The position numbers and the translations under genes are program-made. A stretch of 64,000 nt of DNA, from positions 1 to 64,000 of the forward strand of contig JBBHKE010001049.1 in assembly GCA_037447655.1 (NCBI GenBank), given 5' to 3'. The stretch is from Zygnema cylindricum (Eukaryota > Streptophyta > Zygnematophyceae > Zygnematales > Zygnemataceae). Position 1 is the first letter of the stretch. Each line of letters opens with the position of its first letter. The notes under the pieces are model-generated. The model saw nothing but the letters and a program-made list of their open reading frames with translations, was not told the DNA's origin and searched no databases. Shown here piece after piece: positions 56,430 to 64,000 of the stretch.

Positions 56430-59361
56430 TTCGCAGTGAGGCAGAAATGACAAAATGGTTTACAATCGTGAAATGGTCAACTGGTTTCACATGACAAATT
56501 TCTTTGTTTTTTACTCTTATTTTTCGTATGTGTCCTGCTCTCGTACATCAGAGCGCTTCACGAGGAGAGGAGGCTCTCGAATTAAGAGAGAAAGGAAGAG
56601 AAAATAAGGAAAAAGAAAAAAAATCAGAAAAAACGAAGAGAGAGAAAGGCTCTCCATTATATAAAGAGGTGATGATAGTTGTAAACAGATTTAAATATAA
56701 AATCTCTAGTGAAATCTCTTTCTTTTCTTCTTCTCTTTTTTTCTCTTTCTTTTTCTCCCTCTTTTTCGTATCTCTCTTCTCTTTCTCTCTTTTTTCTTTA
56801 CTCTCTCTTTTTTCCCCTCTCTTCGTTTTTTTTCCTCTCTCTCTTTTTTCTCTCTTTTTCTAGTGTCTTTTATTTGTAAACGGATAATGTATCTCTTTTC
56901 CTCTCCTTCTTTTTTCTTTTTTTCTCTCTCTTTCCCCTTTCTCTCCTTCCCTTCTTTTTGTTTTCTCCCTCTTTCTCTCTTTTTTTTCTTTTTTTTCCTT
57001 TTCTTTTTCCTCTTCCTTTTTTAACCTATTTTATATGTAAGCATGAAAGTTATTTTCTTCGGTTATTTTGAAGGTCTAATTTTGTTGAGATTTTTATTTT
57101 TTTTCATATTTGTAATAATTATTAGTGTTTTTTTTCGTATTTTGTAACAATTATCGGTATCGTTAATTATCTTTGTGCTTCTTACTGTCTTTTGTTTTCT
57201 CTCTTTTTCTTTTTCTCTCCCTCCTCTCTTTCTTTTTTTTCTCTCTCCTTCTTACTTTAGTCATTTCTGATTTTTTCTCGTTTTTCTTTTTATGTTTCTT
57301 TTTATTGCTTTTTTTTTATCTTTCAATTTTTTTTCTCTCTCTTTCTTTATATTTCTTTTTGCACCAATTTTCTTTTTTCTTTTCTACGGCTCTCTTTACC
57401 CTCTTTATCCGCTTTGGCTTTTTAAGAGATCGTCTTTTGGTTACCGATAACTTTATAAATACTATCGTTTTTGTTTTCACGTTTGTTATTTTGTTTGTTA
57501 AATATGTGATTCTAACATATAACTTCAAAAAATTTTATTTTGTGTACTACAAAATTTCAAAAAATGTGCTAAAAAATATCAATTTTGGTTTTAATGTGGG
57601 TTTCATATATGTTTAAATTTATCATGTTTTAATTTTAGTTTTATTATTTATATTTTTATTATTATTATTATTTTAATATGTTTCAATATTATTTCTAAAA
57701 TCATTTTTTTTATGTTTTTTATACTTAAGAATCTATCCTATATCCTAAATAAAAAAAAACAAAATACAATAAAAATGCCATTAATAAATATAATTTTATT
57801 TTAAATAATAAAAAAAATTCCTCAAATTCTTTAAATTTCCTCAATTTATTTATTTGTAGTTTTTTTTTTCCCTTGTTTGTCTTTTACATTTTCAACGACC
57901 TTTTATCTCGATTGACGAGGAACTTAACAACGATTGATGAAGAACCTAACGACTTTTTTTTTTTTGTTGATAAGTTTTTTTTAACTTTTTTGATATCGTA
58001 CTTTAATATTTTTTTTCTTTATCAATTTTTAGTTTTTTAAAAGTAATAATTTTTTTCATCATTTTTAAACGAAGTAAATAAAATTGAAAAGAAAAGAAAA
58101 GAATATAAGAATTTTTTTTATATAATTACCTTATCATATAACTACTAAATCATTACAATGATTTTCATTGTTTTTCATATTTTTATTTATTTACTCAATT
58201 AATAATATTTAAATAACAATATAAAGAAAGAATACTAAAAATGTAAGACATTTATTTTATTTTTTTTGTTCAAAATCTGATATCTTAAACTTAAAAATAT
58301 ATATTAAAATAAAAATAGTATTAAACTTCGAATCTAGATTAGATTTGAAAATTATTTTTTAATGTATTAAAAAAACACGTTTCATATGTTAATTTTTAAA
58401 CTATTTTTGTTATTTTTTGTTTATTTTTTCCCTCGTGTATAGTGTATTGTGTGTAGTAGCACAACCCTATAAAAATCATCCGAGAAGTAAAAAAATGATT
58501 GGAAAAAAACTTTAAAGCTATATATATAGTTTATCTTTATTATTATTATAAATTTGAATTTATACATGTATGATTTTTTCTCTTTTTTTTATTTTTGGTT
58601 TACCTTTTTTTTTTTTTTTTTTTTCTCCTCTTCATTGGTTTTAGATTTTATTTTTATTATTATTATAAATGTATGTATATATAGTTTATCTTTATTATTA
58701 TTATAAACATATGAATATATATGTGTTTATTTGTTTTTTTTAATACTTTTATATTTATTTGTTTATTTTTTTTATTTTTCTCCTTTTCTTTTCTTTTTTC
58801 TCTCTTTCTCTCTCTTTCTCTCTCTTCTTTGTACTATTTCAATATACTATCGTATTTCTAATATGGAGATATGTATCAAAATTAGTGATTTATGTATAAA
58901 TTATCATTAACCTCAAAAAAAAAATGTCTGAAAAAATGTCAAATGTTAATTTTTTTTTATTCATTAACTATTAATAAAAAAAAAATGAACTTATAGTATA
59001 AAAACATAGAATATATTTCTATATAACATATTTCTTCAAATAATAAATAAATTTTTAAATGTAAAAAAAAAAAAAACTAAAACAATAAAACAAATTGTTA
59101 AATGTAGACAAGAAATAAAAGATAAAAAAAACCACCCTCTTACTTACATACGCACCTCATAAATTAAACAAAAACAAAGTTAAAATCTTCTAATGTTTTA
59201 TTACAAATTATCCGCTTTAAATATTTTTAATTTCTTAATTCATTAGTACTGTTGTTCATTAATTTGTTAATTTATGTTTTTAAACTAATAAAATAATAAA
59301 TTTAAAAGAAAAATATCAAAAAAATATAATAAAAACGTTAAAAAAAAATAAACATTAAAAA

Positions 59362-59409
<48 letters not shown>

Positions 59410-59700
59410 ACTAAATTAATAAAAACGCATACAAAAAAATATTAAAATAAAAAATAAAAAATTACTAAGGATTTGTGTTGACAAACTTCCAATCTTTCAA
59501 AAAAAACACAAAAAAACCAACGAAAAGCATAAATATTTTTATAAAAAAACAAACCGCCAAAATAACACTTTATGTTTTTTAAAAACATATTACATTGAAA
59601 AAAAAATCATGTAATTCTAATTTTTGACGACAAGTCTATCATTTTAACATTCTAAGCGAAACAAAAATGAACTTTTTTGTCCAAAAACTGACGATATCCC
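56430..59700. other. AT-rich and CT-rich low-complexity block, no gene
   Basis: 56.7-57.4 kb is a TTTCTCTC-type pyrimidine block; the rest is A/T homopolymer and TA repeats, with (TA)n at 59367-59405. A 147-codon frame at 57173-57616 is Phe/Leu/Ser composition only. Confidence 0.7.
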
Positions 59701-59733
59701 TCCCCTCTCTCTCCGTCTCTTTTCTTGACAAAC

Positions 59734-60178
59734 GAAAGAAAATCAAACAAAGTCATTATATAACAAATAAAGTTAGAAATGGTCAAATTAACCTGTGATC
59801 TTTTACATTTTTTGCCGCAACTCCTCCCTCCCTTTAAAACCCCTATTTTAACCTTTTCCATTTTAAAACATATCCCTCCCCTCTCTCTCTCCGTCTATTT
59901 TCTTGACTAAGTAGCTTTCGCACCAAAAAATGAAAAAATACTTTAAACATATAAACTTTGCGTATTTCCCCTACACATATAAATGCTACCCATTGCAAAA
60001 AAAAAAAAAAAATCGGATAAAATCACAAACAAAAACAAAAACGAAAGAAAATCAAACAAAGTCATTATACAACAGATAAAGTTAGAAAAGGTCAAATTAA
60101 CCCGTGATCTTTTACATTTTTTGTCGTAACTCCTCCTCCTTTTGAAACCTCTATTTGAACCTTTTTCATTTTAGGACT
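59734..60178. repeat. ~130-bp direct duplication 308 bases apart
   Basis: CGAAAGAAAATCAAACAAAG, TCATTATA.AACA.ATAAAG and TGATCTTTTACATTTTTTG occur at 59733-59860 and again at 60041-60172 in the same order. Confidence 0.85.
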
Positions 60179-60229
60179 CTTCGAGAAAGAATTTTCTACA
60201 GAAAATATGTTTTTCGAATTATCATAAAC

Positions 60230-60500
60230 CTTTCAAAACCTTAACAAACAGTAAAAACCGTAAATAACTTCAAAAAAATCCGAAAAACCCATAAAACCCC
60301 GAAATTTCACACATTGTCGATTTTGAAATCCTTCTAACACCGAGTAATTGAAAATATATAACGAAAAAAACCCTAACAAACCGCAAAATTCGTAAATAAT
60401 CTTAAAAATCCTAAAAACCCATAAAAACCCCTAAATTTCACACAATGTCGATTTTGAAATCTTTAGCAGTTTGTTACTGAAAATATATAATGAAAAATTT
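60230..60500. repeat. ~135-bp duplication
   Basis: CCCATAAAA.CCCC.AAATTT with CACA.TGTCGATTTTGAAAT and GAAAATATATAA occur twice (first near 60290, second near 60418). Confidence 0.8.
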
Positions 60501-63500
60501 TAAACAAATAAATTCATTATAAAAATCATCGGTCCTCAAGCGGTTCAACGGAAAAAAAACGCAGCTTTTGTCAAACAGTTAAAAAAGGTCCAAAAACTAC
60601 AAAATTGTGACTTCCCAACATTTCATTTTTCCCCTTGTACTTCCAATATTTCCATACATTTGACTTTTTCTCGGTAAATTCTGTCGATGTTTAAGCATTT
60701 TAGAATGACCAACAATTCGAACGTAAATTATTATTGTTGGGAGAGATAGGGTTAGAGAGGGAAAAAAGAGATAGAGAAAAAAGAGAGGGAGGGAGGTAGA
60801 AGGAGGAAACACAAGAAAAAACAGAAGAAAAAAATGTCAGAGAAGGTAAAAAAGATAGTTGTTTTTCCCTCTTTTGAATGTAAATTACTAATGTTGCGAG
60901 AGAGAGGGTTGAAGAGGGAAGAGAAGGGGAGAGAAGAAGGGGAGGAGAGGGGTGGGGAGGGGAAGCACAAAAAAGAATAGAGGAAAAAAATGTTAAAGAA
61001 AATAAAAAAAGTGAAAAAAGACACAACTATACGGACGAAACAACAAAGTCAAAGAAAGTAAAAAAAAGTGAAAAAAAACATAACCATATGGACGAAAGAA
61101 GAAAGTACAATACTATACTGTACCTATATTCACGTATATACGTTTTCCGTTTGAAATTTTGAAAAAATATTTAGGTTAAACTAAAAGAAGTTTTATAAAA
61201 TTAGATATGTAATTCCTTGCCCAGTCAGGTTATCGTACATAATAGTTGCGGATGTTACTCGGGCCATCCGAAAGACTGATCTGGACCGTCCAAATTGTAT
61301 TATTTTATGAGATCATTTTCATGCGTACTTTTTAAAATCTGCACGGCTATGAGATTCTCTCACACGCTTCCCGTCGACGAGGCCATTTTCCACCACTCGC
61401 GTCCACTCTCGCTCCTATATGTTTATGCCTCCTCGAAGGAAGAAAAATACGCGAATCGCGTGAGAGTCCACACGCTTGTCAGATATTTTGAGCCAATAGG
61501 AGTCATCGTGAGTGTGCGCCTAACAGGTCATAATTTTTTTTATTTTATTTTTTATTTTATTTTGTAATTTTTTTTGAGAGGTGAAAGAGATGCATAACAT
61601 TTTTTTTTTTTAAATACCTTTTTTTTAGATTATTTTCGCATTTTAATAAAGAGAATGCCTCCTTTTTAAGATTGTTTCCGCATTTTTTGAGTTTAACACT
61701 TTTGGTATCTCTCATCTTCACAAAGAAAAAAAGAACAGCAAAAACAAATCCGCTTTATCTTCTTTATCCTCTTTACCTTTTTTTTTTTTTTTAATATCTA
61801 CATAATATATACATACATTTAAATAAAATTTTACATTATTAAATAAAATAATAACAATCGACACAATAAAATGATGGATATTTACATTTCTAAAATAGAA
61901 TTTAGCTCTGAGCAAAAACTGTTAGTAGATCGATATCTATATTTGTAAATTCGACCATAAGAGAATGAAAGAGGGAGAGGGAAGTCGAAAGGGAGAAAAA
62001 GAGGAAAGAAAGGATAAATGGAGGGAAAAAAAGAGAGCAAGAAAAAAAGGTAAAAGAGAAAAAAATATATAAATACAGAGAAAAAAAACATGTGAAATAG
62101 AGAAAAAGTGGATCGATATCTATATCTGTAAAATCGACCATAATAGTCCACAATTACTGCACAAACAGAACATAAACATAAATTAAATAAAAACAAAGTT
62201 AAAATCTTTTAATGTTTCATTACAAATTATCCGTTGTGTTCGGCTCATATCTTGGTTTGGGTTATACAGATTTCAATTCACTCACATCTGATTGATAGCT
62301 ATGGTTTCAAGTCTTCTGTATGATAAAATTGCAACGAAAAACGTCACGCCATTGTAATGGTTGTGACGTTAACAAATGTCACCTAGCATAAAAGCCTTGG
62401 GGAGAATATATCGGTTAGTGATTTAAATCCACACATCATTACAAGTATCGACCTCACATCATTACAACATCAGCAGTATAAAGGAGGCTCCACAGGAAAA
62501 TAGCAATTGTCAAATTCCAACTCAAATGACAAACCGGATATTGGTAGTCCATGCATTGTCCTATCAACATAGAGGCACATGTAAAATAGAAAATAGTATG
62601 GTGTTTAGTTTACTAACCTGAGAATCAAAGGTTTTTGAGCCATTGATGTTACATAGTACAAGTTAAAACTTATCTTACACATTATATTTCATAGTGAAAC
62701 AGACCATTGAAACTTCATTTTTTATCTATGATATCACATCTTTCCAAGCAATCACTACCAATTTGTACAGATAATATTTACATTTAGTTTGTGGTTACAA
62801 AAGGCCACAAGGCTACAGTATCATTGTGAGCATCATGCTTTTTTCACTTCTTTCTCTGCCTGCACACCTGCCTGCACACCTAGTATGCAGGCGCTCAAAT
62901 CTTACATCTGGATTGCAAGTCTCGGAACTGATATCAGACATGTGTGCACAAAGTTAAACCGGCAAGAATACATTGATGCTAATACCAATACGCGATGTAG
63001 TTATTCCAATGTCAACAAATAGTCATGAATACTTAGTACATAGTATTGTGCTCTCTGACAAATGACAGCAGTCTTCCTTCCCAGTTCCCAGTTCTCTGAC
63101 AAACAGAAAACAAAAAAATGTTTGTTTTTCATTTTTAGAACAAACTGTGTACACATTCATAAAAGTCGACTTAAAAAGTTTGAGAGTTAGGTTTTTTTTA
63201 TATTTTCACGTTGCATAACATAGCATATGGAGCCAACCCTTAATCTTGCTAGCACAATCAACTATACCTGGAAGGAGGTAATAATAGCCACATAAGCATC
63301 AAACTAAAACCAAGGAAACAAGGAATCAAGTCGAATGCCTCAGCAAGAGATTCTCTAAAACCACAAATACAGCCAAGATGTTTTCAGGAAACAAGGAGAA
63401 ATAAATTTTAAACTGGAAGACTTTTGCAACAAGATTAGATGGTATGGTGGTTCCTTCTTGAGCAGACATAGCCTTTTAAAAGCATTGTTGCTTGCAGCCG

Positions 63501-63706
63501 TTGTCATAAATACTGAATACAATGTTTGACTAAATGTACATTGTGCCCTAAAAACTACTCCTACATATTTCTGATCCAGCCACTTAGGTGGTGCAGCTTG
63601 AAGACCATAAGTATTACCAAAGCTAGGTCTACAGAGCAAGACGGATTAAAAAGGCAGCCACCAGCTCCTAAGACAATTTTTTTCCCATATTTTCTCCAAA
63701 TTTAGT
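60501..63706. other. Gene-free interval upstream of the FNR 3' end
   Basis: Includes GA-rich tracts at 60740-60980 and 61965-62110 and a 90-codon frame at 61295-61567 (SFSCVLFKICTAMRFSHTLP) with no recognised domain. From 62.2 kb the composition returns to that of the genic regions. The last 400-500 bases are probably FNR 3' flank on the minus strand. Confidence 0.5.
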
Positions 63707-64000
63707 CTAGTAGGTTTCCACATTCCATTGCTCACCCTTCTTCAGGTCCTTCTTGTATTGTAACCAGTCAATTCCTGCACATACAAACAGCCTCATATAA
63801 GATCAGAAAGCTGAAAACAGAGATAATAAAAAGCTAGGGTAAAACACTGTCAGAACTAAAACCTTCAACTTCTTTCTCGAAAAAGAGAGCATGGGTTGAC
63901 ATAGAAATAAATAAACTCACCGTCAGCCTTTGCAAGATCTGTCATGATGTCATCGATACCCTTCTCCATGCCCTTCAATCCGCACATGTATGTGTATGTG
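63707..64000 (-). CDS. FNR: Ferredoxin-NADP(+) reductase, C-terminal end (partial)
   Basis: Two exons on the minus strand: one from beyond the right edge to 63921, and the last at 63774-63707, joined by GT-AG in phase 1. The translation [25 protein letters not shown] then [22 protein letters not shown] is the conserved FNR C-terminus: the [12 protein letters not shown]-binding segment and the final Tyr, which stacks on the FAD isoalloxazine ring. The GIDWLQYKK and EQWNVE words favour the leaf (photosynthetic) type over the root type (EQWHVE). FNR is nuclear-encoded, works on the stromal side of thylakoids and passes electrons from ferredoxin to NADP+. Intact over what is visible; stop TAG. 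Confidence 0.95.

Noticed and set aside
57173-57616. 147-codon Phe/Leu/Ser frame that could pass as a membrane protein
   Set aside because: It lies in a TTTCTC-type low-complexity block; hydrophobicity is a result of T-rich codons.

Overview
This window is nuclear DNA of a green-lineage (streptophyte) eukaryote. All recognisable genes are split by GT-AG introns, and their best family matches are plant ones: an SKIP14-type F-box protein, a PTI1-like kinase, an ERL1-type exonuclease and plastid ferredoxin-NADP reductase. Reading was by eye without searches. I cannot name the species; the many non-coding repeats and sparse genes fit a moderately large plant or streptophyte-alga genome.

Layout: (1) 25-3375, minus: the 5' part of an L-lactate dehydrogenase-like gene, five exons, running off the left edge. 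(2) 3.6-6.2 kb: a chain of abutting TA-flanked MITEs, then a separate TIR element. (3) 7.6-11.3 kb, minus: SKIP14-like F-box gene, four exons. (4) 11.9-15.9 kb: nested TIR elements. (5) 16.5-20.0 kb, plus: thioredoxin-like TXNL4B, four exons. (6) 22.0-26.1 kb, minus: ERL1-type 3'-5' exonuclease, six exons, convergent with TXNL4B. (7) 27.4-30.5 kb: a broken non-LTR-type reverse transcriptase. (8) 33.2-33.3 kb: a possible orphan exon. (9) 33.96-38.77 kb, minus: PTI1-like kinase, seven exons, with a degenerate catalytic loop. (10) 40.0-40.15 kb: a possible terminal exon of an unrecognised gene. (11) 41.2-44.2 kb: a second cluster of the same MITEs and a TIR element with a 50-bp perfect palindrome. 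(12) About 46-62 kb: a very AT-rich, gene-poor block with several tandem duplications. (13) 63.7-64 kb, minus: the 3' end of ferredoxin-NADP reductase, running off the right edge.

The genes do not form a pathway; they are independent loci. The unifying feature is invasion by small non-autonomous DNA transposons. One family (TA target site, ends reading CACCG.. GAATCG.. TATTAG) occurs between genes and inside introns of the F-box, TXNL4B and PTI1 genes; in the PTI1 gene one copy ends three bases from a 3' splice site. Two genes (LDH-like and PTI1-like) keep intact exon phases but have lost family-defining catalytic residues.
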